Position numbers and translations under genes: made by a program. Shown here piece after piece: positions 1 to 10,740 of a DNA stretch of 64,000 nt. The notes below the pieces were generated by a model. That model saw only the letters and a program-made list of their open reading frames with translations, was not told where the DNA came from and searched no databases. The stretch's first letter is position 1, and every line of letters begins with the position of its first letter. The DNA is from Siphonodentalium dalli (taxonomy: Eukaryota; Mollusca; Scaphopoda; Gadilida; Siphonodentaliidae). The DNA is taken from NCBI GenBank assembly GCA_032622095.1, contig CP136067.1, positions 45,119,549 to 45,183,548 on the forward strand, given 5' to 3'.

Positions 1-826
1 ACAAGCGATTATTGTGACATACTATTCAAAAACCGTCATCTATAGTTGGAACCTATAATCCCATTTACATGTACTATACTTTTATGACAGGGAAAATATA
101 TAAAGTTTCGCTGTTCCCCAGTACCTTGAACGTCTGTAAGATAGAACTATTTCAAAAATGTATGTCATATGTCAAATGGTATCATATCCGAAAATGATGA
201 GAGAAGACTTAATTTTTCTTGATTCAAGAAATTTCATAATTATTTTCATTTAGAAAGACAACCATCCTTAAATAATTATCCATATTTGAGAATGATCTTG
301 CCATGCCTGCTAATCAATACAACTTTGGGCTTAACTTTTGGGTTTTAGATCATACGTCTATAGCCAAATCCCCAGCTGATCAGTTGACCCCCGTTGGTAA
401 TGGCAACACATGTAGACATCGCGTACTTGTGGCTGAATCTGGATAATATTACACAGAATAGTGAGCATTCTTTTTATACAGAAAAGCACAATATATTTAT
501 CTATGAATAAAACTTTATGCATCGACTTCATCGGATTCAGCACCAGTGACCGAGTGCAAACACTGACATTCATGGTGTGGGCACGTACTATACATGTACA
601 TGTACGTACAATTTCGACGTTAATTCCAAGACGAAGTCGATCACGAATTCAATCCATACTAAATACTCATTGATGAGTAGTTCCCTTAGTGAATGCCCAT
701 ATAATAGGTCGTTTTGTGGAATTTATTATCTGAACATTTCCCACCAATGAATATGAATCTGTCAGCACAAGTCTTGTATTAACTTTATGCCTGATTGGAC
801 TGCCGTCTGCTAGTACGTATATTTAG
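1..826. other. Stretch without recognised gene
   Basis: AT-rich sequence with only short chance open frames, none with a recognisable domain. A short TGTACA-rich patch lies near 590-610. A 15-base palindromic motif (ACTCATTGATGAGTA) lies at about 662-676, and a similar block occurs in the opposite orientation near 62,265, so part of this stretch may be the edge of a dispersed repeat. Confidence 0.5.
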
Positions 827-1695
827 ATCATGCCATGATTCTCTACTCTGGTTATTGCCCGTATAGATCATATTCCACCAGTACGAAAACCTTGGAACTT
901 TTTGACGTTTTGACAGGGAACCTTATAAAGTCGAAAAAATAACGCGGCCAATATATTTCTTAGTTATGATCTGTTCCTTAATAAAAAAGTACTTCACTGT
1001 AGGTGAAGGTCCCAACTCGAAATTTCACGATTTAAGTGAATTTGTGAACGATTTTGCTTTGCATCGCTTACAATTATGGCATTTATCCCTGTTTCTCCTG
1101 GGTAATTAATTCAACGTTTATTGCGATATCGGCTCACACAAGACACAAGCATGCAAATTCGAGTTGGGACATTCACTTACAGTGAAGTACACTATTAAAA
1201 TGGTGTGAAACACTCCGTTTGGGTGATCAAATAGAAATTTATAATAATCTTGCTCAAAGTAGTTATTTGTTACGAATATTAATCCAAATTGACGATACAC
1301 ATGCACCGCCATTCTCATATATTAATTAAATGCAATGACTATCGATGGCGAAATCATTTGTGTTAGATTATTGCGATAGTTGCGTCCCGAAATATTTACA
1401 ATTGGGCGTATTTCAGACGATGTTTTCTATGGAGTGGTATGGTCGATTTCTTTGAAATTTTCGACAATGTTAGCAGAATGCTACATTCTCCAGGTTGGCA
1501 TAGCACCTGAGTACTAACTGATCAATTTCACGCACCCGAACAAGTCCATAACAGATAATAAATAAGAAATATATTTCCCACGTTATTGTTTCAACTTTAT
1601 AAGGTTCCCTGTCAAAACTTCAAAGTCCTACGGTTTTGTACTGGTGGAATATGATCTCAATGGACGTTAGCCAGAGTAGAGATTCATGGCATGAT
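827..1695. mobile_element. Inverted-repeat DNA element, family I (copy 1)
   Basis: The left end begins ATCATGCCATGA and the right end finishes TCATGGCATGAT. The two ends match as inverted repeats over about 115 bases, with scattered mismatches. Inside, a second inverted pair lies at about 989-1030 and 1158-1195 (an ACTTCACTGTAGGTGAAG-like block). No transposase frame is visible, so it is non-autonomous. Related sequence occurs at 24,876-25,365 and as a solo right end near 15,160-15,200. The target duplication is unclear, so the superfamily is unassigned. Confidence 0.75.
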
Positions 1696-2023
1696 ATAGG
1701 GTTAACGTATAACCTGCAATTAAATTTCGAAAACGGATGTGTCGCTTATCCTCATTGTCTCAGAATTACAATCATTTCGACGCATCCCACTGAGGAAATA
1801 GGACAGTAAATTAGCAGCCATGATGTTATTCCAATGTACACTGTCGCAGAGAGTGACAAATTATATCACAAATTGAAAATTGATTTTAACTCTGATGTTC
1901 TCTGTATAGGACACATAAAGACAAACAGTGCGTCACACCAGGTGCCTTGTCATAGTACAATAATTAGATGTCAAGTACTTTGTGTGACAAAATGCCATTA
2001 GACGAATTTCAGTATTAAAACTA

Positions 2024-2185
2024 TACTCTTAGGTGCTTAATAATAGTGATGGCCTTTTCTAAAAGTGTGGGGGGATTTGACGGAAATTAATAATAGTGAT
2101 GGTAATTTCATTATAATGCCCCTTCACCTAATTTTATCAAAAAATTAGTACCAACACTATTATTAGGCACCTGAGAGTATAGCTA
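2024..2185. mobile_element. Short hairpin MITE
   Basis: The ends ACTATACTCTTAGGTGC and the inverse GGCACCTGAGAGTATAG pair, continuing through AATAATAGTG and CACTATTATT. The whole unit is about 160 bp and could fold into one long hairpin. It has no coding capacity and the target duplication is not resolved. Confidence 0.6.
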
Positions 2186-2379
2186 ATTTTATAGTACTCT
2201 TTACACAAACTTTTTTTTTGTTTTGTTTTGTTTTTGTTAGCCAAATATATTCAACCTCACCATGTGTCATCTTGTTTCATTCATATATAGATTGTATTTG
2301 GAGCGGGAATATTTGAAGTTGTTAAAACTTGTACCCCAATCCCGTTGTAAATTAATTTATCTATTATTTTTCACCACAG

Positions 2380-2692
2380 ATAATTTTTAGTGACGTAAAA
2401 AGTCGACAAGAAGACGGCCTCGGACCAAATTGCGGATGAAGATGGATAACTCTAAAATCAAGTGGCTTTTGGGTATCAGATAGTTGACAAACCGGCAAAA
2501 TTTCGTTGAACAGAATGTTGATAAATAACAGGTTTTGGGCAATTTTATACTATATTTATAGTTGACTGTGGTTATCATTATTTTGGGCAGTTATGTGATT
2601 CTGATAACTGAAGCGGCATTTCAAATAATTTTGTTATTGTTGGAATCTGATGATATGGGGACCATCGATTCGGATTGAGTACCTTTAAACAA
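2380..2692 (-). repeat. Dispersed repeat family II (partial copy)
   Basis: Shares long blocks with 62,980-63,420 in the opposite orientation, including GGTCCGAG, ATGAAGATGGATAACTCTAA and the terminal GATTGAGTACCTTT. Other relatives lie at 9672-10,145 and 42,168-42,378. No protein is encoded. It looks like a non-autonomous element, this copy lacking one end. Confidence 0.65.
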
Positions 2693-2789
2693 ATAAACAA
2701 ATTCAAATTCTGCGCTTGCTATTAGACTAATGTATAACTGTTTACACGCATATCAACAATCAAGTGATCCCGTCACAGTGGTGTTGTCA

Positions 2790-3425
2790 GTTTTCTTGTG
2801 GGACTAAGGACATTTTAGATGAGTTTGGGCTATAAACGAATATGAACAATGCGTGAGGGTATATTTACATTGCTGTAGATCTGTATACAGTTCTATACGC
2901 ATACAAGTGTAAAGTTGATATAGAAATGCACACAGAAAGAAAATGGTATTCGTTCGTGTGAGCAACAAATCGTGTCCGTTGTAAGTCACTGTCAACACCG
3001 AGGCATTGCGAGAGGCAGATCTGATTTGATTAATTGTTACCCAGGCTTGGTGAATGTGCTTAATCTTTCTTTGTCATTTCAACCCATGTATTTCATATGG
3101 AATACAACGAGCATTGAGACAATTGTCCGAAAATCCGGTGCGCTCTCTTTCTGCCCACCATCTCCTGCTTCTCTTAGATTCGACTGATGCTGACGCGGCA
3201 CAGATCAAATCGCTTTGGTCTGCTGATACATGTAGTCGATTCATTTTATTTTTGTCTGGCCTAAGCTGGCACGATTCACAGTGAATTGTCAATTACCAGA
3301 GTACTGATGAGCGCGCGTTAACTATCAGTAATCATGTTGTGATCATGGTAATGTGCGACAAAGTGACTTCACACAGATCTGTATACAGATCTACACCAAT
3401 GTAAACATACCCTTAGTCCTGGGTC
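2790..3425. repeat. Possible degenerate inverted-repeat element
   Basis: Blocks near 2865-2893 (TTTACATTGCTGTAGATCTG) and 3375-3412 (CAGATCTACACCAATGTAAA) are inverted relative to each other. Outside them lie GGGACTAAGG and CCTTAGTCCT. The match is imperfect and no target duplication was found, so this is a tentative old element. Small frames inside show no domain. Confidence 0.4.
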
Positions 3426-3489
3426 GAGTTGTGTGGTCCATTGAAACACCATGCAACTACAGCGTGTTCTCGATCGTGGAATAAGCTCA

Positions 3490-3665
3490 CGTCGAACTAT
3501 TTCATGGGACTGAAATAACTACTGAAATAATATAATCTCATATTGGCATTATTTACATGTGAAATAAGCCCTTATGGACCTAAACTTTCAACGAAATATA
3601 AGTTCCATAAATGGACTTATTTCAATTTAAATAAGATCATATCGGCCTTATTTGTTGCACTTATT
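3490..3665. repeat. Dispersed AATAAGCCC-type repeat (copy 1)
   Basis: Contains repeated ATTTCA, AATAAG and TCATATTGGC words in both orientations. Similar sequence recurs at 4945-5035 and 17,625-17,985. It is a non-coding dispersed repeat. Confidence 0.45.
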
Positions 3666-3690
3666 CTACTCTCCGATGCATTTAATGAAC

Positions 3691-4856
3691 TAGTCCAAGT
3701 CTTCTTGTACTAAAACCAGCTAAGATATTGGGATGGCGATGCTGGCGTTTAGTCCAAGCCTGCTTGCATACCAATCCTACCACATGAGTTACGCCCACGA
3801 TCTGTGGCGGGAATTTGTGGTGTATTTTACTCGATTTACCTAGCAAATCAATACATGATGCTATATACATCGGAAAGGCTTACATCTAATGGTCATAATG
3901 GTGTATAATAATCTAACTTTAATGTTAAATTACACATAGAATATTCCGGTTGATTGCCACAAACATCGATTTGTTTCTCTGTTTGTTTACGTTTTAACCA
4001 AAAGCCGAAGTGGTCCGAATAAGTTCGGCATAATCCGCTGTTTGTTCTGGGAATTCTACTTTCCGTTTCTATATATAGCGCGGGTTTTCCGAACAAAAAT
4101 GGCGAAAACCGATCGCCCGAAAGTCCAGTTTTCTATGTGCTTTCAGAACAATTCCCGCACTAAAAACTTAATGACATAATGGAGGATCAGAACGGTAGTT
4201 TTGTTGACAATTATCGCAAGCAACTTGTCAAAATTGGAGCAAATTAGATCTCTTGTGTCTGACTTGCCATGCGTGTGGTGTGCATTTTGACATCTGTGTT
4301 GATAAAATAATCGGAGAACCGAATCACACAGTTTCGAAATATAGTTCTTCCGTTTTAGTGGGACTTTTCAAACTTAAGGTTCATTTATTTAGTGTATTAC
4401 ATTTATATCTCCAATGTTTAATTAATCTATTTATTATTTTATTTATTGACACACATAATTACGATTACAATGGAGAATTCATCGTAATTTGCGTTGTTGT
4501 CCAAAATCTACGGAATATTTTCAACGGAAAATGCCGAACATAGTTCGCGAGGTCAACCGAGTTCGCATACTTTAAAAAAATTGTAAACATTGAGGTAAAT
4601 GTCTCTTTTCGCATTAAATTACCGTTTTAAATTCACAACTGATGTGGGTTTCAGATAAAATAGCATGTCTTCTGCGGAAAATATCCGTTTATTGTCGCAA
4701 TTGTGATATTTTATTTCATATAATTGTGGTTTTATTTGAGCGGGTCACTAACGCTTAAGCCGTGTCATAAGCGAGCATATAGGGCGGTCTTGGACTAAAC
4801 GCCAGCATCGCCATCCCAATATCTTAGCTGGTTTGAGTACAAGAAGACTTGGACTA
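3691..4856. mobile_element. Mutator-like non-autonomous element with 9-bp TSD
   Basis: The ends are inverted repeats of about 68 bases with one clear mismatch, beginning TAGTCCAAGTCTTCTTGTAC. The element is flanked by the identical 9-mer TTAATGAAC at 3682-3690 and 4857-4865, which is the signature of one insertion. A 9-bp duplication with long terminal inverted repeats is typical of Mutator-like elements. The interior (for example the frame at 4253-4543) has no recognisable transposase, so it is probably mobilised in trans. The superfamily call rests on duplication size only. Confidence 0.8.
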
Positions 4857-4944
4857 TTAATGAACCTGAATAGACTTACCAGATGAATGCTCTTTATAAT
4901 GTGTTTTCACTGTTGTTCGCGCCAAAACATGGAACAACAGATAT

Positions 4945-5035
4945 AAGACCATTATGGGCTTATTTCAGAATCAAAGAAGTCCAATATGAACCTATACAGA
5001 TGTGAATATCTAAGTCCAATATGAACCATATTTGC
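4945..5035. repeat. Dispersed AATAAGCCC-type repeat (copy 2)
   Basis: GGGCTTATTTCAGAATCAA followed by AGTCCAATATGAACC closely matches the stretch at 17,930-17,990. Non-coding. Confidence 0.45.
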
Positions 5036-5194
5036 TTATAGGATATATTGAAGCCGCAACCAAGACTAACGACTTATCGTGTTTTCTTGTTTGACACCCG
5101 ACAAATCTCGGTGCTTCAAGATCAATCAAAACAAGTATGAAAAGGAAGACACTTAGAACAGATGTGTATAAATTCTACACAATGTTTTAATTTT

Positions 5195-5850
5195 GATACA
5201 GACCATCGCTGGTCTTAGAAAATTTCGACCCCCATAAAAAAATCGAGTTTTTTGCGCGAAAGGTGTTCCTTTTACCCAATTCGTGCTCCCCCGGGCGAAT
5301 TTTATTATGTTTCCTCGGTTTTCCCATTTTCCAGACCATCGCTGGACTTGGGATATTGCATATAGGCCGCTTTTTTTTACCAATCGACCCCAACTTTGGC
5401 GAGGGAGTGTCTTCGCACCAGTAATGGTCATAATCAACTGCACGAATCTGGTCAAAATTCCATCGTTTCCCCCAATTTCCAGACCCCCGCTGGACTTGGA
5501 AAATTTAGCTTTGATGATTTTATATAGGCCATTCTTATTGACTGATCGACCCAAATTTGGCGAGGGAGTGTCTCCCCACTAGTAATGGTCACCACCAAAT
5601 GCACGGATCGCAATATCTAATATTTTCACGTTAAGTTGGTTAGTTTTTCGAGTGAAAAGTCTTATTTTAACCCAATTTGTGCTCTGCCACATAAATCTGG
5701 TCAAAATTCCATCGTTTTCCGCAAATTCCAGACCCTCGGTGGACTTAGATAATTTCGATTTAATGACTTGTGAGCTAAAAAAAAATGATTACATGATCCT
5801 ACCCTTATTCCATTCAATAAACCCATTCAATAAATTGTGACATTAAACGT
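5195..5850. repeat. Dispersed/tandem repeat family III
   Basis: The word CCAGACCATCGCTGG and its variants recur near 5200, 5331, 5482 and 5730. They are accompanied by TTTGGCGAGGGAGTGTCT and GGTCAAAATTCCATCGTTT blocks. The same sequence set recurs at 10,435-10,740 and 14,760-15,050. Small open frames on both strands are by-products of the repeat. Confidence 0.6.
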
Positions 5851-6063
5851 TCGTTTAATAACAGGAAATAGTGCCAGGTGACCTTTGACTTCCGGTTTGT
5901 CGTCTGTTTACATTCCGTATGCTGTGTCTCAAAAATATTATGACTTCCAATATTTTTCCAACAAATTATAATGAATGATGAGTTAGGATAGGATATTTTA
6001 TTTCAATATACATATAATAATTAATACATAATACATTTGACAAATATTGTAATGTATATTCGA

Positions 6064-6105
6064 GGGGGTGGCATAGTCAGGCTAGACTGTCTTACTGTCA
6101 CCCCC
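6064..6105 (-). promoter_or_regulatory. Conserved hairpin in LINE 3' UTR
   Basis: An outer 10-bp stem pairs 6064-6073 with 6096-6105, with one G-U type pair. An inner stem pairs AGTC at 6075-6078 with GACT at 6085-6088. The homologous hairpin at 18,658-18,697 keeps the shape with different paired bases. It probably serves as the template recognition structure for the element's reverse transcriptase. That role is inferred from known LINE 3'-end hairpins. Confidence 0.65.
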
Positions 6106-6360
6106 TTAGAGATGAATAAATGTTAACATATATAGGCGGTCAAGATTTATTGTACAATGCACGGCTATGAAATTATGTATTACATAATGGTTGCATTTAT
6201 AGGATTATATAATTATATAATGGAGGGTATACGTATATATAAATCGTTTATTGGTTACTCGATGGTTTGTCTCTTTCTTGTCAGTGTCATGTTCTTTGGA
6301 AGTCGAGTAGGAGTGTGCTGAGTGAGGTTGTAGATTGCGATATATGTACGGGAGGTTACA

Positions 6361-8463
6361 CTATTGACGAGCTACCACACAGTCGGGACATCTTTGATTG
6401 TTGCATTTAATTGTTGCAGCATATTTTTTAATGCAATCGGCATGTACACGGCGTTTGAATGTGTGTCTGGATTGGTATGATGTAAATTCATTATCCAAGT
6501 TGTTCCATGTAGTTGGATAAGAATGGAATGGTAGTTGTTGGGACCAAGATGTTCTTGGTTTTTTTAAAAATAGTAGGTGCTTTTGCCGGGTGTCTGGTCC
6601 GTTTTTGCGTTTGGTAAACATGTCGGTGAATGATTCTATTAAGCGCATATGATACCAATCATGCATGAAAACAGCCGCTTGTACTTTGTGGATGTCGTAT
6701 ATTTTGAGTATATTTTCTTTTTTAAAAAGAGGTTCTGTGTGGCTTCTATATTTTTTATTACATAAATCTAGTATCGCGCGTTTTTGAAGCATGAACATTT
6801 TTTTGACCGCAGGGACGTGTCCCCATATTTGAACACCGTAGACAAGATGGCTTTGTATTAGAGCATAGTATAATGTTTTAAGTGCGCTACCAGGAAAGAA
6901 GTGTTTAACTTTATTGATGTGGTATATGGCATTCACCATTTTAGAACAAACAGAGGACACATGTTTTTTGAAAGTCAGGTTTTCATCAATATGGATTCCT
7001 AAGAATTTTGTGGAGGATTCGTGCTCAAGATTTCCTATCTTTTTTAGTTCTGTATTATTCAAGTAAACTTTTATAAAGTTCCATTTGTCATCATTGTTCT
7101 CTGGGTGTATTAGCATATAGTTGCTTTTTTTAGTATTGATCACTAACTTATTGCTACAGCACCAAGCAAATATGTTGCGTAACTCATTATTCACATAACT
7201 TTCTACAAGGATGCCATTTTTTCCACCAGTTACTAGAGTAGTATCGTCCGCGTATGATAAGATATCCATGGTTGTCGAATTTGACATATCGTTAACGTAA
7301 ATTAAGAAAATTATCGGTCCGAGAATTGATCCCTGGGGCACTCCACACGTCACTTCCGTTAAATTAGATTTGTTACCATTGAGTTCAACATATTGCCTTC
7401 TATTTTGCAGATAACTCTGAAACCATGAATATGCTGTGCCTCGTATGCCATAGTGATCTAGTTTATGAAGTAAAATATCGTGGTTTATCGTGTCAAATGC
7501 TTTTGAGAGGTCGAGAAATAGAGCTAAAGTTGAGTCTCTTGTCATTTTGTCATTATTTGAGACAACTTGATCGAGGAGGTGTAATACAGGATGGAAAGTT
7601 GAATGACGAGGGCGGAAGCCGTATTGGTGTTTATAGAGTATGTTTTGTTCATTTAAAAAGTCTAGTAATCGTTTATGCATTATTTTTTCGAGGATTTTAG
7701 AGATAGCTGGAAGAATGCTGATAGGTCTGTAGTTGGAAATTTCATGAGTGGTAGTATTTTTAGGGATTGAGACTACTTTAGAAATTTTCATTTTGTTAGG
7801 GACTATTCCATGCTTTAAGGACAAGTTAAAAATATGCAACAATGCTGGCGCTATCTCCTCAATTGTTTCCTTGATAAGTTTAGTTGATATACCATTGAAA
7901 TCCCTTGATACTTTCCCAGTCATAGAGAAACATGTGAGGATGATCTCCTGTATAGACGTCGGAATTATTTTGAAATTTATGTCGTCTGGTTTGCGGTTAT
8001 GGAGAAATTCTGTAAAATGAGAGTCATTTTCATGTTCATTGAGTTGGCTAGTTTCCCGCCCAATTTTTGAGAAAAAGTCATTGAACTTTTCCGATATGAG
8101 TTTGGAATTTTCAAGTTCTATTCCGTTTTCGGTAAAGGTCTTGGGGTTATTATTTGTGTTTACATTTATTTTCAATGCACCCTTAAGTATTTCCCATGTT
8201 TTCTTTAAGTTATTTTTATTTACTTCTAAGATATTTGTGTAGTATATATTTTTACTCCTTCTGATTAGTTTATTATATAGGGTACGATAACTCAAATATT
8301 TATTTACGTTCGTTTCCGTGGGTTTATTCAATTTGCGTAAATATAACTGATTTTTAACAATACTTGACTTAATCAATCCAGATGTCATCCAAGGTTCGCG
8401 TTTTATGAATTTTTTGGGTATATGTCGACTTTTGATGGGGAAAGCTAGTTCATATGCATTCAT
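6361..8463 (-). CDS. Reverse transcriptase domain of LINE
   Basis: A 700-residue frame that copies element RNA into DNA at the nicked target. In order it shows NYRPISILPAISKILEK (fingers), YGFRPRHST, FLDLSKAFDTINHDIL (motif A, catalytic Asp), GVPQGSILGPIIF (motif B), SYADDTTLV (motif C, YADD), LVINTKKSNYM (motif D) and KFLGIHIDENLTF (motif E). A thumb/connection region follows, with a cysteine-rich end (CNNQRCPDC). No stop or gap interrupts it. The first ATG overlaps the stop of the endonuclease frame as ATGA. The sequence just before and after the junction reads as one protein in related elements, so this ATG is probably not the ancestral start; the frame was most likely fused to the endonuclease. 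The copy looks young because every motif is intact. Confidence 0.9.
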   Translation of the reverse strand: MNAYELAFPIKSRHIPKKFIKREPWMTSGLIKSSIVKNQLYLRKLNKPTETNVNKYLSYRTLYNKLIRRSKNIYYTNILEVNKNNLKKTWEILKGALKINVNTNNNPKTFTENGIELENSKLISEKFNDFFSKIGRETSQLNEHENDSHFTEFLHNRKPDDINFKIIPTSIQEIILTCFSMTGKVSRDFNGISTKLIKETIEEIAPALLHIFNLSLKHGIVPNKMKISKVVSIPKNTTTHEISNYRPISILPAISKILEKIMHKRLLDFLNEQNILYKHQYGFRPRHSTFHPVLHLLDQVVSNNDKMTRDSTLALFLDLSKAFDTINHDILLHKLDHYGIRGTAYSWFQSYLQNRRQYVELNGNKSNLTEVTCGVPQGSILGPIIFLIYVNDMSNSTTMDILSYADDTTLVTGGKNGILVESYVNNELRNIFAWCCSNKLVINTKKSNYMLIHPENNDDKWNFIKVYLNNTELKKIGNLEHESSTKFLGIHIDENLTFKKHVSSVCSKMVNAIYHINKVKHFFPGSALKTLYYALIQSHLVYGVQIWGHVPAVKKMFMLQKRAILDLCNKKYRSHTEPLFKKENILKIYDIHKVQAAVFMHDWYHMRLIESFTDMFTKRKNGPDTRQKHLLFLKKPRTSWSQQLPFHSYPTTWNNLDNEFTSYQSRHTFKRRVHADCIKKYAATIKCNNQRCPDCVVARQ

Positions 8464-9500
8464 ATATATATATCTAAGAAGATTTCATATGCTTGGTCGA
8501 CACTTCTACAGGATGTAACGGAGTCAAAGGTACAAGAATTTAAAAGATTTTTGAATCTAATTATATTATCAGGACTAAAACTTCTTTGGTTAGTGATAGT
8601 TTCATTATTATTGGGCCTGTTTTGTCTCTTTTGGTTAGATTCGGAATAAAATATGCCGAAGTGATCGGAAACGTCGCATGTGATTATGCCAGATTTACAT
8701 TCGCCTTGTAGGTTATTGGTATATATATTATCGATGAGAGTTGCTGAATGATCAGTCATTCGAGTAGGTTTAGTTATCCTTGGCACGAATCCTCTTGTGA
8801 AAATGTTATTTATGAAGTCATTCGTTTTAGTATGCGAGTTGAAATTGAGTAGGTCAATATTAAAGTCTCCTGATATATATGATTTGTGGTTATTAATTTT
8901 TTCTAGAATATCGTCGAATTTTTTTAAAAATTGATCAATGTTGGCCTTTGGTGCGGTATTTGGTCTGTAAACGCAGCCGATTATCCGAGAGTCATTTTTT
9001 CCTGGGTTAATTTCCACGAATATTGTTTCTATTACGTGTGGAATAAATTCACTAAGGTCGGGTCGATTTTTATAGTGAATGGAATCTTTTATGTAAAGGC
9101 ACACACCACCTCTACCATCATCGTCATCAGCTCTACACTTGAATTCCATAGGGTGATATCCCGGTATTTGAAAGTGCGATGCTTGTCGTATTTTAAATGT
9201 TTCAGTTAAAGCAATAACGTCGAATGAATTATTATTAGACTTTAAGTCGCATAGGAGATTACACAAAGAATCGAAATTTGCATTGATGCTTCGACAGTTG
9301 AGGCTGAATACTGAAAATTTTGGTTTTTTATTTGATTGATCTATAGTGTGAGATGGTGAAATGTATCCACATTCATTGCAAGTATTAATAGCAGAATTTA
9401 AATAGTCGTCATTTTCCTGTTCCGCTTCGTTCCATTTCATTGTAAAGTTATATTCATCAGAATCCCGAACCTCACTCAGATTTATGTTATGTGTAGCCAT
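8460..9500 (-). CDS. Endonuclease domain of LINE
   Basis: A 346-residue frame with an apurinic/apyrimidinic-type endonuclease fold, which nicks target DNA to prime reverse transcription. Visible motifs are FSVFSLNCRSINANF (metal-binding Asn), ALTETF (catalytic Glu), GRGGVCLYI, IGCVYRPN, SGDFNIDLL (the Asp and Asn of GDFN), ATLIDNIYTN and SDHFGIF (terminal SDH). All expected catalytic residues are present. The ATG at 9500 is the first in frame, and about 70 residues including a CNECG pair precede the domain. The frame ends in a TA-dinucleotide run near 8461-8473. Removing one two-base unit would join it in frame to the reverse transcriptase, so the stop is probably a recent slippage mutation. 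Confidence 0.88.
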   Translation of the reverse strand: MATHNINLSEVRDSDEYNFTMKWNEAEQENDDYLNSAINTCNECGYISPSHTIDQSNKKPKFSVFSLNCRSINANFDSLCNLLCDLKSNNNSFDVIALTETFKIRQASHFQIPGYHPMEFKCRADDDDGRGGVCLYIKDSIHYKNRPDLSEFIPHVIETIFVEINPGKNDSRIIGCVYRPNTAPKANIDQFLKKFDDILEKINNHKSYISGDFNIDLLNFNSHTKTNDFINNIFTRGFVPRITKPTRMTDHSATLIDNIYTNNLQGECKSGIITCDVSDHFGIFYSESNQKRQNRPNNNETITNQRSFSPDNIIRFKNLLNSCTFDSVTSCRSVDQAYEIFLDIYI

Positions 9501-9671
9501 GAATACGACCTTTAATGGAATGGATGAAATGTATGCCCTCCACTTCAGAATGAATTAAAGATGCAAGCATGAATATGCATAGTCCGTGCATTGTTACTAG
9601 ATCTAACCGTGATATGATGTACATATTATTTTAATGATGTGTTGTATGAGTTTGAAAAGTTATGTCATTAA

Positions 9672-10145
9672 AGGTACTCAATCCGTAAAGAGGGTCCCCA
9701 TCTCAACAGATTCCAACAACAACAATCCGATCAGAGGGTCCTATATTACTATTTCTTTGGCTTTGGGGGTAAAAAATATTTGATTCGAGTCGAGGAACCC
9801 ATCAAACAAAGCTCAGAGTTATTAGATATTGATTTTTGAAATTTTTTATTAACTCGAGATGAGTACTAATAACTGCCGTAATCTGCTCTGGATGTGTACT
9901 CCAAATCTATTCAAACAGACAAGGATGGATAACTCTAAAATCAAGTAGTAATTTTAACGCAATTTTGACTGAGTTCTGGGCCAGATAGTATTCCCGATAA
10001 TGAAAAATAATAGATTTCTAAAATCGATATCTAACAAATCTGAGCTTTGATGGGTGACTTCCTCGACTCGAATCAAATATTTTTGACCCCCGAAGCCATT
10101 GAAATAGTAAATGAGAGGAGTTTTATCGGATTGAGTACCTTTAAA
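9672..10145. mobile_element. Palindromic element, family II
   Basis: The left arm starts AAAGGTACTCAATCCG and the right arm ends CGGATTGAGTACCTTT. Both arms carry GATTCGAGTCGAGGAA or its inverse, GGCTTTGGGGGT or its inverse, and an AGCTCAGA block. The arms are roughly 150-200 bases with a short unmatched centre, so the unit could fold into one large hairpin. It is non-coding. Relatives are at 2380-2692, 42,168-42,378 and 62,980-63,420. Confidence 0.7.
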
Positions 10146-10327
10146 TATACGCCATTAAATACGCCAAAGAGTCTTTATTTATCTAGGACTATTTCTTTAC
10201 GCGGGCAAACAACGCATACAGTTACGTGAAACGTCATCGCATTCCTTATATAAGCCGATGTTAGTTTCGGGTCCCATTTGTTGATTTAAATATGTTTTGT
10301 CGAGGTTTTGGATCATGTAATAAATAG

Positions 10328-10441
10328 AATCTACAACTCGTCCCCATTTTATTGTGGAATTTACAAAACTCGTCCAGTAAACCTAATTTACTGTACTCGT
10401 TTTATAAATTCCACAATAAACTGGGGACCGGTTGTAGATCC
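10328..10441. mobile_element. Hairpin MITE
   Basis: ATCTACAACT at the left pairs with AGTTGTAGAT-like sequence at the right. The pairing continues through CCCATTTTATTGTGGAATTT and its near-exact inverse. The unit is about 114 bp with a short loop and has no coding capacity. Confidence 0.65.
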
Positions 10442-10740
10442 TCTATATAGGGCGCTATATACAAGCCGTGTTTATCGGCCGATTAGCTCCAAATTTTGTG
10501 TGGACATGTGTCCTGACTGGGAGTCACCGTGATCGAATGCATGGGTCGCAGACTACAAACCCATTTCAAAATAGTAAGTAAAATCGAATGTCAAATTAAC
10601 AGCTTTGATGATTTTATATAGGCCACTATAAAGGGATCAGGCCATGATTATTGACCGATTGAACCAAAATGTGGTGAGGGGGTGCCTACCCACTACTAAA
10701 GGTCATAACGAAATGCACGGATCGCACGTGTAACGTGGTA
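10442..10740. repeat. Dispersed repeat family III (copy 2)
   Basis: GGGCGCTATATACAAGCCGT, the ATCGGCCGATT block and TGTGTGGACATGTGTCC match 14,950-15,020. TTTGATGATTTTATATAGGC matches 5511-5530. Non-coding and diverged. Confidence 0.6.

Larger units (their letters stand above)
5985..9560 (-). mobile_element. Non-LTR retrotransposon (Jockey/CR1-type LINE)
   Basis: On the minus strand this holds an apurinic-type endonuclease, a reverse transcriptase, a 3' untranslated region of about 375 bases, and a short (TATCC)n-like 3' tail near 5985-5998 instead of poly(A). Short tandem tails of this sort are known from CR1-group elements. No upstream gag-like ORF1 is present: only about 170 bases separate the endonuclease start from an unrelated palindromic repeat at 9672. 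The copy is therefore either 5'-truncated or from a single-ORF lineage. A second, truncated 3' end of the same family lies at 18,583-18,703. Confidence 0.85.

Noticed and set aside
5153-5582. Overlapping 99- and 133-codon frames on opposite strands
   Set aside because: Both lie in a dispersed repeat, show no domain and match no family motif.
7425-8242. Plus-strand frames opposite the reverse transcriptase
   Set aside because: Shadows of the minus-strand coding sequence with no motifs of their own.
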